Part shown: positions 23,043 to 35,523 of the stretch, one piece after another | Layout of the letters: every line of letters begins with the position of its first letter | Numbering within the stretch: the first letter of the stretch is position 1 | Assembly (NCBI GenBank): GCA_009763385.1 | Contig: CM019831.1 | Location: forward strand, 86,401,845-86,465,844 | Source of the DNA: Coix lacryma-jobi var. lacryma-jobi | Taxonomy: Eukaryota > Streptophyta > Magnoliopsida > Poales > Poaceae | Length of the DNA: 64,000 nucleotides | Direction of reading: 5' to 3' | Translations under genes and position numbers: made by a program | The notes under the pieces: generated by a model | Database searches by the model: none | Seen by the model: only the letters and a program-made list of their open reading frames with translations | What the model was told of the DNA's origin: nothing

Positions 23043-23758
23043 AAAACTCATGTTTGGTGGGTTTTTGTTAGTTTCATTTCCGACGTTACGGTGCTGCAAA
23101 ACTCGCGCGAGAGGGCTGTTATTCCCACAGATGCACCGAAACACTCGCGGTTGAATTTTTCGCAACGGACGCACCCAATCATCTCAGTTCGACCGAAAAC
23201 TAATGTTTAGTGGGGTTTTAGCACTTTTATTTCCGGCGGAACGGTTCCGCAAAACTCGCACGAGTGAGCCATTTTTTCCACCGATGCACCAAAAAACTCA
23301 TTGTTAAATTTTTTGGAATGGACGCAACCAATCATCTTAGTTTGACCCAGAACAAATGTTTGGTGTGCTATTGGCACTTTTGTTTCCGACGGAACGGTGC
23401 CGCAAAACTCACGCGAGATGGCCATTTTTCCCACTAATGCACCCAAAAACTCGCGGTTGAATTTTTCGCAACGGACGCACCAAATCATCTCCGTTTGACC
23501 CAAAACACATGTTTGGTGGATTTTTGGCCCTTTCATTTCCGTCGAAATGGTGCTGCAAAACTCACGCGAGAGAGCCATTTTTCCCAATGATGCACCAAAA
23601 AACTCGTTGGTGAAGTTTTTGCAATGGACGCACCCAAACATCTCAGATTGACACAAAACTCATGTTTGGTGGGTTTTTAGCACTTTCATTTCCGACGTTA
23701 CGGTACTGCAAAACTCACGCGGAAGGGTCGTCTTTCCCGCTGATGCGCCGAAAAACTT

Positions 23759-23782
23759 GCAGTTGAATTTGCAGTTGAATTT
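23759..23782. repeat. 12-bp tandem duplication, copy 1
   Basis: gcagttgaattt occurs twice in a row inside a monomer, where other monomers have it once. It is repeated in the duplicate unit at 27296-27319, so it arose before the 3.54-kb duplication. Confidence 0.9.
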
Positions 23783-26563
23783 TTGCAACGGACGCACCCA
23801 AACATCTCAATTTGACCCAAAACACATGATTGGTGGGTTTTTGGCGCTTTTATTTCTGATGGAACGGTGCCGCAAAACTCGCGCGAGAGGACCATTTTTT
23901 CCATTCATGCACCGAAAAAACTTTGCTTTAGTTTTTCGCAACGGACGCACCCAATCATTTCCATTGGACGCAAAACTCGTGTTTGTTGGGTTTTTGACAC
24001 TTTCATTGTCATCACAACGGTGCTGCAAAACTCGTGCAGGTGGGCCGTTTTTCCCACTGATGCACCTAAAAACTTGCAGTTGAATTTTTTGCAACGGACA
24101 CACCCAATCATCTCAGTTTGACCGAAAACTAATGTTTGGTGGGTTTTTGGCACTTTAATTTCTGATGAAACGGTGCCGCAAAACTCGTGCGAGAGGGCAT
24201 TCTTTCCCACTGATGCTCCAAAAAACTCACGGTTGAATTTTCACAACGGACGCACCCAATCTTCTCCGTTTGACCCACAACTCATGTTTGGTGGGTTTTT
24301 GGCACTTTCATTTCCGATGGAACGGTGCCGCAAAAGTCACGCGAGATGGCCGTTGTTCGCGTTGATGCACCGAAAAACTCGCGGTTGAATTTTTCGCAAC
24401 GGACGCACCCAATCATATTAATTTGCCCCAAAACTCATGTTTGGTGGGTTTTTGTTGGTTTCATTTCCGACGTTACGGTGCCGCAAAACTCGCGCGAGAG
24501 GGCTGTTATTCCCACAGATGCACCGAAACACTCGCGGTTGAATTTTTTCGCAACGGACGCACCCAATCATCTCAGTTCGACCGAAAACTAATGTTTAGTG
24601 CGGTTTGAGCACTTTCGTTTCCGACGGAACGGTTCCGCAAAACTCGCACGAGTGGGCCATTTTTTCCACCGATGCACCAAAAAACTCATTGTTAAATTTT
24701 TTGGAATGGACGCACCCAATCATCTCCGTTTGACCCAGAACAAATGTTTGGTGTGCTATTGGCACTTTCGTTTCCGACGGAACGGTGCCGTAAAACTCAC
24801 GCGAGATGACCATTTTTCCCACTGATGCACTAAAAAACCCACGATTGAATTTTTCACAACGGACGCACCCAATCATCTCCGTTCGACCCAAAACTCATGT
24901 TTGGTGGGTTTTTAGCACTTTCATTTCCGACGTTACGGTACTGCAAAACTCACGCGGAAGGGCCGTCTTTCCCACTGATGCGCCGAAAAACTCACGGTTG
25001 ATTTTTTTTCGCAAAGGACGCACCCAATCATCGCAGTTTGACCCAAAACTCATGTTTGGTGGGTTATTTGCACTTCCTTTTCTGATGGAACAGTGCCGCA
25101 AAAGTCGCGCGAGTGGGCCGTTTTTCCCACTAATGCACAAAAAAACTTGCGGTTGAATTTTTCGCAACAGACGCACCCAATCATCTCAGTTTGACCCAAA
25201 ACTCATGTTTGGTGGGTTTTTGTTACTTTCATTTCCGACGTTACGGTGCAGCAAAACTCGCGCGAGAGGGTCGCTATTCCCACTGATGCACCGAAGAACT
25301 CGTGGTTGAATTTTTCGCAGTGCACGCACCCAATCATCTCAGTTTGACCCAAAACTCAAGTTTAGTGGGGTTTTGGCAGTTTTATTTCCGGCGGAATGTT
25401 GCCGCAAAACTTGCACGAGTGGGCCATTTTTACCATCGATGCACCGAAAAACTCATAGTTTAATTTTTTGGAATGGACGCACCCAATTATCTAAGTTTAA
25501 CCCAAAACTCATGTTTGGTGGGTTTTTGCACTTTCATTTCCGACGTTACGGTACTGCAAAACTCACGCGGAAGGGTCGTTTTCCCACTGATGCACCAAAA
25601 AACTCGCGGTTGATTTTTTCGCAACGGACGCACCCAATCATCTCCGTTTGACCCAAAACACATGTTTGGTGGGTTTTTGGCCCTTTCATTTCCGTCGAAA
25701 TGGTGCTGCAAAACTCACGCGAGAGAGCCATTTTTCCCAATGATGCACCAAAAAACTCGTTGGTGAAGTTTTTGCAATGGACGCACCCAAACATCTCATT
25801 TTGACACAAAACTCATGTTTGGTGGGTTTTTAGCACTTTCATTTCCGACGTTACGGTACTGCAAAACTCACGTGGAAGGGTCGTCTTTCCCACTGATGCG
25901 CCGAAAAACTTGCAGTTGATTTTTTTGCAACGGGCCCACCCAAACATCTCTGTTTGACTCAAAACACATGTTTGATGGGTTTTTGGCACTTTTATTTCTG
26001 ACGGAACGGTGCCGCAAAACTCGCGCGAGAGGGCCATTTTTTCCACTGATGCACTAAAAAACTTGTGGTTTAGTTTTTCGCAACGGACGCACCCAATCAT
26101 TTCCATTTGACCCAAAACTCATGCTTGTTGGGGTTTTTGACACTTTCATTTTCAACACAACGTTGCTGCAAAACTTGCGCGGGTGGGCCGTTTTTCCCAC
26201 TGATGCACCGAAAAACTTGCAGTTGAATTTTTTGCAACCGACGCACCCAATCATCTCGGTTTGACCGAAAACTAATGTTTGGTGGGTTTTTGGCACTTTC
26301 ATTTATGATGGAACGGTGCCGCAAAACTCGTGCGAGAGGACCTTATTTCCCACTGATGCTCCAAAAAACTCACGGTTGAATTTTCACAACGGACGCACCC
26401 AATCTTCTCCGTTTGACCCACAACTCATGTTTGGTCGGTTTTTGGCACTTTCATTTCCGATGGAACGGTGCCGCAAAAGTCACGCGAGATGGCCGTTGTT
26501 GCCGTTGATGCACCGAAAAACTCGCGGTTGAATTTTTCGCAACGGACGCACCCAATCATCTTA

Positions 26564-26580
26564 GTTCGACCGTTTGACCC
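26564..26580. other. Hybrid monomer junction (8-bp addition), copy 2
   Basis: This is the same gttcgaccgtttgaccc scar as at 23026-23042. Confidence 0.75.
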
Positions 26581-27295
26581 AAACTCATGTTTGGTGGGTT
26601 TTTGTTAGTTTCATTTCCGACGTTACGGTGCCGCAAAACTCGCGCGAGAGGGCTGTTATTCCCACAGATGCACCGAAACACTCGCGGTTGAATTTTTCGC
26701 AACGGACGCACCCAATCATCTCAGTTCGACCGAAAACTAATGTTTAGTGGGGTTTTAGCACTTTTATTTCCGGCGGAACGGTTCCGCAAAACTCGCACGA
26801 GTGAGCCATTTTTTCCACCGATGCACCAAAAAACTCATTGTTAAATTTTTTGGAATGGACGCAACCAATCATCTTAGTTTGACCCAGAACAAATGTTTGG
26901 TGTGCTATTGGCACTTTTGTTTCCGACGGAACGGTGCCGCAAAACTCACGCGAGATGGCCATTTTTCCCACTAATGCACCCAAAAACTCGCGGTTGAATT
27001 TTTCGCAACGGACGCACCAAATCATCTCCGTTTGACCCAAAACACATGTTTGGTGGATTTTTGGCCCTTTCATTTCCGTCGAAATGGTGCTGCAAAACTC
27101 ACGCGAGAGAGCCATTTTTCCCAATGATGCACCAAAAAACTCGTTGGTGAAGTTTTTGCAATGGACGCACCCAAACATCTCAGATTGACACAAAACTCAT
27201 GTTTGGTGGGTTTTTAGCACTTTCATTTCCGACGTTACGGTACTGCAAAACTCACGCGGAAGGGTCGTCTTTCCCGCTGATGCGCCGAAAAACTT

Positions 27296-27319
27296 GCAGT
27301 TGAATTTGCAGTTGAATTT
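27296..27319. repeat. 12-bp tandem duplication, copy 2
   Basis: gcagttgaattt is doubled exactly as at 23759-23782. Confidence 0.9.
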
Positions 27320-27733
27320 TTGCAACGGACGCACCCAAACATCTCAATTTGACCCAAAACACATGATTGGTGGGTTTTTGGCGCTTTTATTTCTGATGGA
27401 ACGGTGCCGCAAAACTCGCGCGAGAGGGCCATTTTTTCCATTCATGCACCGAAAAACTTTGCTTTAGTTTTTCGCAACGGACGCACCCAATCATTTCCAT
27501 TGGACGCAAAACTCGTGTTTGTTGGGTTTTTGACACTTTCATTGTCATCACAACGGTGCTGCAAAACTCGTGCAGGTGGGCCGTTTTTCCCACTGATGCA
27601 CCTAAAAACTTGCAGTTGAATTTTTTGCAACGGACACACCCAATCATCTCAGTTTGACCGAAAACTAATGTTTGGTGGGTTTTTGGCACTTTAATTTCTG
27701 ATGAAACGGTGCCGCAAAACTCGTGCGAGAGGG

Positions 27734-30329
27734 CATTCTTTCCCACTGATGCTCCAAAAAACTCACGGTTGAATTTTCACAACGGACGCACCCAATCTTC
27801 TCCGTTTGACCCACAACTCATGTTTGGTGGGTTTTTGGCACTTTCATTTCCGATGGAACGGTGCCGCAAAAGTCACGCGAGATGGCCGTTGTTCCCGTTG
27901 ATGCACCGAAAAACTCGCGGTTGAATTTTTCGCAACCGACGCACCCAATCATATTAATTTGCCCCAAAACTCATGTTTGGTGGGTTTTTGTTGGTTTCAT
28001 TTCCGACGTTACGGTGCCGCAAAACTCGCGCGAGAGGGCTGTTATTCCCACAGATGCACCGAAACACTCGCGGTTGAATTTTTCGCAACGGACGCACCCA
28101 ATCATCTCAGTTCGACCGAAAACTAATGTTTAGTGCGGTTTGAGCACTTTCGTTTCCAACGGAACGGTTCCGCAAAACTCGCACGAGTGGGCCATTTTTT
28201 CCACCGATGCACCAAAAAACTCATTGTTAAATTTTTTGGAATGGACGCACCCAATCATCTCCGTTTGACCCAGAACAAATGTTTGGTGTGCTATTGGCAC
28301 TTTCGTTTCCGACGGAACGGTGCCGTAAAACTCACGCAAGATGACCATTTTTCCCACTGATGCACTAAAAAACCCACGATTGAATTTTTCACAACGGACG
28401 CACCCAATCATCTCCGTTCGACCCAAAACTCATGTTTGGTGGGTTTTTAGCACTTTCATTTCCGACGTTACGGTACTGCAAAACTCACGCGGAAGGGCCG
28501 TCTTTCCCACTGATGCGCCGAAAAACTCACGGTTGATTTTTTTTCGCAAAGGACGCACCCAATCATCGCAGTTTGACCCAAAACTCATGTTTGGTGGGTT
28601 ATTTGCACTTCCTTTTCTGATGGAACAGTGCCGCAAAAGTCGCGCGAGTGGGCCGTTTTTCCCACTAATGCACAAAAAAACTTGCGGTTGAATTTTTCGC
28701 AACAGACGCACCCAATCATCTCAGTTTGACCCAAAACTCATGTTTGGTGGGTTTTTGTTACTTTCATTTCCGACGTTACGGTGCAGCAAAACTCGCGCGA
28801 GAGGGTCGCTATTCCCACTGATGCACCGAAGAACTCGTGGTTGAATTTTTCGCAGTGCACGCACCCAATCATCTCAGTTTGACCCAAAACTCAAGTTTAG
28901 TGGGGTTTTGGCAGTTTTATTTCCGGCGGAATGTTGCCGCAAAACTTGCACGAGTGGGCCATTTTTTCCATCGATGCACCGAAAAACTCAGAGTTTAATT
29001 TTTTGGAATTGATGCACCTAATCATCTCAGACCCAAAACTCATGTTTGGTGGGTTTTTGTACTTTCATTTCCGACGTTACGGTACCGCAAAACTCACGCG
29101 GAAAGGCCGTTTTTCCCACTCATGCACCGAAAAACTAGCGGTTGAATTTTTCGCAACGGACGCACCCAATCATCTCCGTTTGACCCAAAACACATGTTTG
29201 GTGGGTTTTTGGCCCTTTCATTTTCGTCGAAATGGTGCTGCAAAACTCACGCGAGAGAGCCATTTTTCCCACTGATGCACCGAAAAACTCGTTGGTGAAT
29301 TTTTTGCAATGGACGCACCCAAACATCTCAGTTTGACACAAAACTCATGTTTGGTGGGTTTTTAGCACTTTCATTTCCGACCTTACGGTACTGCAAAACT
29401 CACGCGGAAGGGTCGTCTTTCCCACTGATGCGCCGAAAAACTAGCAGTTGATTTTTTTGCAACAGACACACCCAAACATCTCTGTTTAACTCAAAACACA
29501 TGTTCGGTGGGTTTTTGGCACTTTTATTTCTGACGGAACGGTGCCGCAAAACTCGCGCGAGAGGGCCATTTTTTCCACTGATGCACTAAAAAACTTGTGG
29601 TTTAGTTTTTCTCAACGGACGCACCCAATCATTTCCATTTGACCCAAAACTCATGTTTGTTGGGTTTTTGACACTTTCATTTTCATCACAACGGTGCTGC
29701 AAAACTCGCGCGGGTGGGCCGTGTTTCCCACTGATGCAGCAAAAAACTTGCAGTTGAATTTTTCTCAACGGACGCACCCAATCATCTCAGTTTGACCGAA
29801 AACTAATGTTTGGTGGGTTTTTGGCACTTTCATTTCTGATGGAACAGTACCGCAAAACTCGTTCGAGAGGGCGTTATTTCCCCCTGATGCACCGAAAAAC
29901 TCACGGTTGAATTTTCACAACGGACGCACCCAATCTTCTCCGTTTGACCCACAACTCATGTTTCGTGGGTTTTTGGCAGTTTCATTTCCGATGGAACGGT
30001 GCCGCAAAAGTCACGCGAGATGGCCATTGTTACCGTTGATGCACCGAAAAACTCGCGGTTGAATTTTTCGCTACGGACGCACCCAATCATCTTAATTTGA
30101 CCCAAAACTCATGTTTGGTGGATTTTTGTTAGTTTCATTTCCGACGTTACGGTGCCGCAAAACTCGCGTGAGAGGGTTGTTATTCCCACAGATGCACCTA
30201 AAAACTTGCAGTTGAATTTTTTGCAACGGACACACCCAATCATCTCAGTTTGACCGAAAACTAATGTTTGGTGGGTTTTTGGCACTTTCATTTCTGATGG
30301 AACGGTGCCGCAAAACTCGTGCGAGAGGG
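27734..30329. repeat. First 17-monomer unit (transition into the core array)
   Basis: Measured between successive ggcattctttcccactgatg markers (the marker monomer with gatgctcc). The length is 2,596 bp, or 17 monomers. Its left part belongs to the 3.54-kb duplication and its right part already resembles the 2.6-kb units that follow, so this is where the 23-mer period passes into the 17-mer period. Confidence 0.7.
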
Positions 30330-32925
30330 CATTCTTTCCCACTGATGCTCCAAAAAACTCACGGTTGAATTTTCACAACGGACGCACCCAATCTTCTCCG
30401 TTTGACCCACAACTCATGTTTGGTGGGTTTTTGGCACTTTCATTTCCGATGGAACGGTGCCGCAAAAGTCACGCGAGATGGCCGTTGTTCCCGTTGATGC
30501 ACCGAAAAACTCGCGGTAGAATTTTTCGCAACGGACGCACCCAATCATCTTAATTCGACCCAAAACTCATGTTTGGTGGGTTTTTGTTGGTTTCATTTCC
30601 GACGTTACGGTGCCGCAAAACTCGCGCGAGAGGGCTGTTATTCCCACAGATGCACCGAAACACTCGCGATTGAATTTTTCGCAACGGACGCACCCAATCA
30701 TCTCAGTTCGACCGAAAACTAATGTTTAGTGCGGTTTGAGCACTTTTGTTTCCGACGGTACGGTTCCGCAAAACTCGCACGAGTGAGCCATTTTTTCCAC
30801 TGATGCACCAAAAAACTCATTGTTAAATTTTTTGGAATGGACGCACCCAATCATCTCCGTTTGACCCAGAACAAATGTTTGGTGTGCTATTGGCACTTTC
30901 GTTTCCGACGGAACGGTGCCGCAAAACTCACGCGAGATGACCATTTTTCCCACTAATGCACTAAAAAACCCACGATTGAATTTTTCGCAACGGACGCACC
31001 CAATCATCTCCGTTTGACCCAAAACTCATGTTTGGTTGGTTTTTAGCACTTTCATTTCCGACGTTACGGTACTGCAAAACTCACGCGGAAGGGCCGTCTT
31101 TCCCACTGATGCGCCGAAAAACTCACGGTTGATTTTTTTTCGCAAAGGACGCACCCAATCATCTCAGTTTGACCCAAAACTCATGTTTGGTGGGTTATTT
31201 GCACTTCCTTTTCTGATGGAACAGTGCCGCAAAAGTCGCGCGAGTGGGCCGTTTTTCCCACTAATGCACAAAAAACTTGCAGTTGAATTTTTCGCAACAG
31301 ACGCACCTAATCATCTCAGTTTGACCCAAAACTCTTGTTTGGTGGGTTTTTGTTACTTTTATTTCCGACGTTACGGTGCAGCAAAACTCGCGCGAGAGGG
31401 TCGCTATTCCCACTGATGCACCGAAGAACTCGTGGTTGAATTTTTCGCAGTGCACGCACCCAATCATCTCAGTTTGACCCAAAACTCAAGTTTAGTGGGG
31501 TTTTGGCAGTTTTATTTCCGGCGGAATGGTGCCGCAAAACTTGCACGAGTGGGCCATTTTTTCCATCGATGCACCGAAAAACTCATAGTTTAATTTTTTG
31601 GAATTGACGCACCTAATCATCTCAGTTTGACCCAAAACTCATGTTTGGTGGGTTTTTGTACTTTCATTTCCGACGTTACGGTACCGCAAAACTCACGCGG
31701 AAAGGCCGTTTTTCCCACTGATGCACCGAAAAACTCGCGGTTGAATTTTTCGCAATGGACGCACCCAATCATCTCCGTTTGACCCAAACACATGTTTGGT
31801 GGGTTTTTGGCCCTTTCATTTTCGTCGAAATGGTGCTGCAAAACTCACGCGAGAGAGCCATTTTTCCCACTGATGCACCGAAAAACTCATTGGTGAATTT
31901 TTTGCAATGGACGCACCCAAACATCTCAGTTTGACACAAAACTCATGTTTGGTGGGTTTTTAGCACTTTCATTTCCGACGTTACGGTACTGCAAAACTCA
32001 CGCGGAAGGGCCATTTTTCCCACTGATGCGCCAAAAAACTTGCAGTTGATTTTTTTGCAACAGACACACCCAAACATCTCTGTTTAACTCAAAACACATG
32101 TTCGGTGGGTTTTTGGCACTTTTATTTCTGACGGAACGGTGCCGCAAAACTCGCGCGAGAGGGCCATTTATTCCACTGATGCACTGAAAAACTTGTGGTT
32201 TAGTTTTCGCAACGGACGCACCCAATCATTTCCATTTGACCCAAACTCATGTTTGTTGGGTTTTTGACACTTTCATTTTCATCACAACGGTGCTGCAAAA
32301 CTCGCGCGGGTGGGCCGTGTTTCCCACTAATGCAGCAAAAAACTTGCAGTTGAATTTTTCTCAAAGGACGCACCCAATCATCTCAGTTTGACCAAAAACT
32401 AATGTTTGGTGGGTTTTTGGCACTTTCATTTCTGATGGAACAGTACCGCAAAACTCGTTCGAGAGGGCATTATTTCCCCCTGATGCACCGAAAAACTCAC
32501 GGTTGAATTTTCACAACGGACGCACCCAATCTTCTCCGTTTGACCCACAACTCATGTTTCGTGGGTTTTTGGCAATTTCATTTCCGATGGAACGGTGCCG
32601 CAAAAGTCACGCGAGATGGCCATTGTTACCGTTGATGCACCGAAAAACTCGCGGTTGAATTTTTCGCAACGGACGCACCCAATCATCTTAATTTGACCCA
32701 AAACTCATGTTTGGTGGATTTTTGTTAGTTTCATTTCCGACGTTACGGTGCCGCAAAACTCGCGCGAGAGGGCTGTTATTCCCACAGATGCACCTAAAAA
32801 CTTGTAGTTGAATTTTTTGCAACGGACACACCCAATCATCTCAGTTTGACCGAAAACTAATGTTTGGTGGGCTTTTGGCACTTTCATTTCTGATGGAACG
32901 GTGCCGCAAAACTCGTGCGAGAGAG
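30330..32925. repeat. 17-mer unit 1 of super-repeat 1
   Basis: 2,596 bp. It lacks several variants common to first units of copies 2-4 (for example catatcag and gtgccacaaaagtc), so it may belong to an earlier layer. Confidence 0.75.
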
Positions 32926-35523
32926 CATTCTTTCCCACTGATGCTCCAAAAAACTCACGGTTGAATTTTCACAACGGACGCACCCAATCTTCTCCGTTTG
33001 ACCCACAACTCATGTTTGGTGGGTTTTTGGCACTTTCATTTCCGATGGAACGGTGCCGCAAAAGTCCCGCGAGATGGCCGTTGTTCGCGTTGATGCACCG
33101 AAAAACTTGCGGTTGAATTTTTCGCAACGGACGCACCCAATCATCTTAATTTGACCCAAAACTCATGTTTGGTGGGTTTTTGTTGGTTTCATTTCCGACG
33201 TTACGGTGCCGCAAAACTCGCGCGAGAGGGCTGTTATTCCCACAGATGCACCGAAACACTCGCGGTTGAATTTTTCGCAACGGACGCACCCAATCATCTC
33301 AGTTCGACCGAAAACTAATGTTTAGTGCGGTTTGAGCACTTTCGTTTCCGACGGAACGGTTCCGCAAAACTCGCACGAGTGGGCCATTTTTTCCACCGAT
33401 GCACCAAAAAACTCATTGTTAAATTTTTTGGAATGGACGCACCCAATCATCTCCGTTTGACCCAGAACAAATGTTTGGTGTGCTATTGGCACTTTCGTTT
33501 CCGACGGAACGGTGCCGCAAAACTCACGCGAGATGACCATTTTTCCCACTGATGCACTAAAAAACCCACGATTGAATTTTTCGCAACAAACGCACCCAAT
33601 CATCTCCGTTTGACCCAAAACTCATGTTTGGTGGGTTTTTAGCACCTTCATTTCCGACGTTACGGTACTGCAAAACTCACGCGGAAGGGCCGTCTTTCCC
33701 ACTGATGCGCCGAAAAACTCACGGTTGATTTTTTTTCGCAAAGGACGCACCCAATCATCTCAGTTTGACCCAAAACTCATGTTTGGTGGGTTATTTGCAC
33801 TTCCTTTTCTGATGGAACAGTGCCGCAAAAGTCACGCGAGTGGGCCGTTTTTCCCACTAATGCACAAAAAAACTTGCGGTTGAATTTTCGCAACAGACGC
33901 ACCCAATCATCTCAGTTTGACCCAAAACTCATGTTTGGTGGGTTTTTGTTACTTTCATTTCCGACGTTACGGTGCAGCAAAACTCGCGCGAGAGGGTCGC
34001 TATTCCCACTGATGCACCGAAGAACTCGTGGTTGAATTTTTCGCAGTGCACGCACCCAATCATCTCAGTTTGACCCAAAACTCAAGTTTAGTGGGGTTTT
34101 GGCAGTTTTATTTCCGGCGGAATGGTGCCGCAAAACTTGCACGAGTGGGCCATTTTTTCCATCGATGCACCGAAAAACTCATAGTTTAATTTTTTGGAAT
34201 TGATGCACCTAATCATCTCAGTTTTACCCAAAACTCATGTTTGGGGGGTTTTTGTACTTTCATTTCCGACGTTACGGTACCGCAAAACTCACGCGGAAAG
34301 GCCGTTTTTCCCACTCATGCACCGAAAAACTCGCGGTTGAATTTTTCGCAACGGACGCACCCAATCATCTCCTTTTGACCCAAAACACATGTTTGGTGGG
34401 TTTTTGGCCCTTTCATTTCCGTCGAAATGGTGCTGCAAAACTCACGCGAGAGAGCCATTTTTCCCACTGATGCACCGAAAAACTCGTTGGTGAATTTTTC
34501 GCAACATACGCACCCAAACATCTCAGTTTGACACAAAACTCATGTTTGGTGGGTTTTTAGCACTTTCATTTTCGACGTTACGGTACTGCAAAACTCACGC
34601 GGAAGGGCCGTCTTTCCCACTGATGCGCCGAAAAACTTGCAGTTGATTTTTTGCAACAGACACACCCAAACATCTCTGTTTAACTCAAAACACATGTTCG
34701 GTGGGTTTTTGGCACTTTTAATTCTGCCGGAACGGTGCCGCAAAACTCGCGCGAGAGGGCCATTTTTTCCACTGATGCACTGAAAAACTTGTGGTTTAGT
34801 TTTTCGCAACGGACGCACCCAATCATTTCCATTTAACCCAAAACTCATGTTTGTTGGGTTTTTGACACTTTCATTTCATCACAACGGTGCTGCAAAACTC
34901 GCGCGGGTGGGCCGTGTTTCCCACTAATGCAGCAAAAAACTTGCAGTTGAATTTTTCTCAACGGACGCACCCAATCATCTCAGTTTGACCGAAAACTAAT
35001 GTTTGGTGGGTTTTTGGCACTTTCATTTCTGATGGAACAGTACCGCAAAACTCGTTCGAGAGGGCGTTATTTCCCCCTGATGCACCGAAAAACTCACGGT
35101 TGAATTTTCACAACGGACGCACCCAATCTTCTCCGTTTGACCCACAACTCATGTTTCGTGGGTTTTTGGCAGTTTCATTTCCGATGGAACGGTGCCCGCA
35201 AAAGTCACGCGAGATGGCCATTGTTACCGTTGATGCACCGAAAAACTCGCGGTTGAATTTTTCGCAACGGACGCACCCAATCATCTTAATTTGACCCAAA
35301 ACTCATGTTTGGTTGGTTTTTGTTAGTTTCATTTCCGACGTTACGGTGCCGCAAAACTCGCGCGAGAGGGCTGTTATTCCCACAGATGCACCTAAAAACT
35401 TGTAGTTGAATTTTTTGCAACGGACACACCCAATCATCTCAGTTTGACCGAAAACTAATGTTTGGTGGGTTTTTGGCACTTTCATTTCTGATGGAACGGT
35501 GCCGCAAAACTCGTGCGAGAGGG
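32926..35523. repeat. 17-mer unit 2 of super-repeat 1
   Basis: 2,598 bp. It holds a private variant group near 34200-34720 (aattgatgcacc, gttttaccc, ggggggtttttg, ctccttttgacc, aattctgccgg) that returns together only near 62500-63030. Confidence 0.8.

Larger units (their letters stand above)
21831..25369. repeat. 23-monomer unit, copy 1 of a recent duplication
   Basis: 3,539 bp, nearly identical to 25370-28904. It carries two private marks, an 8-bp addition at 23026-23042 and a 12-bp duplication at 23759-23782. These raise the length from 23 x 153 = 3,519 to the observed 3,539 bp. By eye the two copies differ at only about one to two dozen positions. Confidence 0.9.
25370..28904. repeat. 23-monomer unit, copy 2
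   Basis: This is the second copy of the 3.54-kb unit. Shared private variants include tgggccatttttaccatc (21888 and 25428), the hybrid junction and the 12-bp duplication. Just beyond the right end, 28932 has the same ggaatgttgccgc as 25396, and similarity to the copy then fades by about 28940, which marks the limit of the duplication. Confidence 0.9.
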
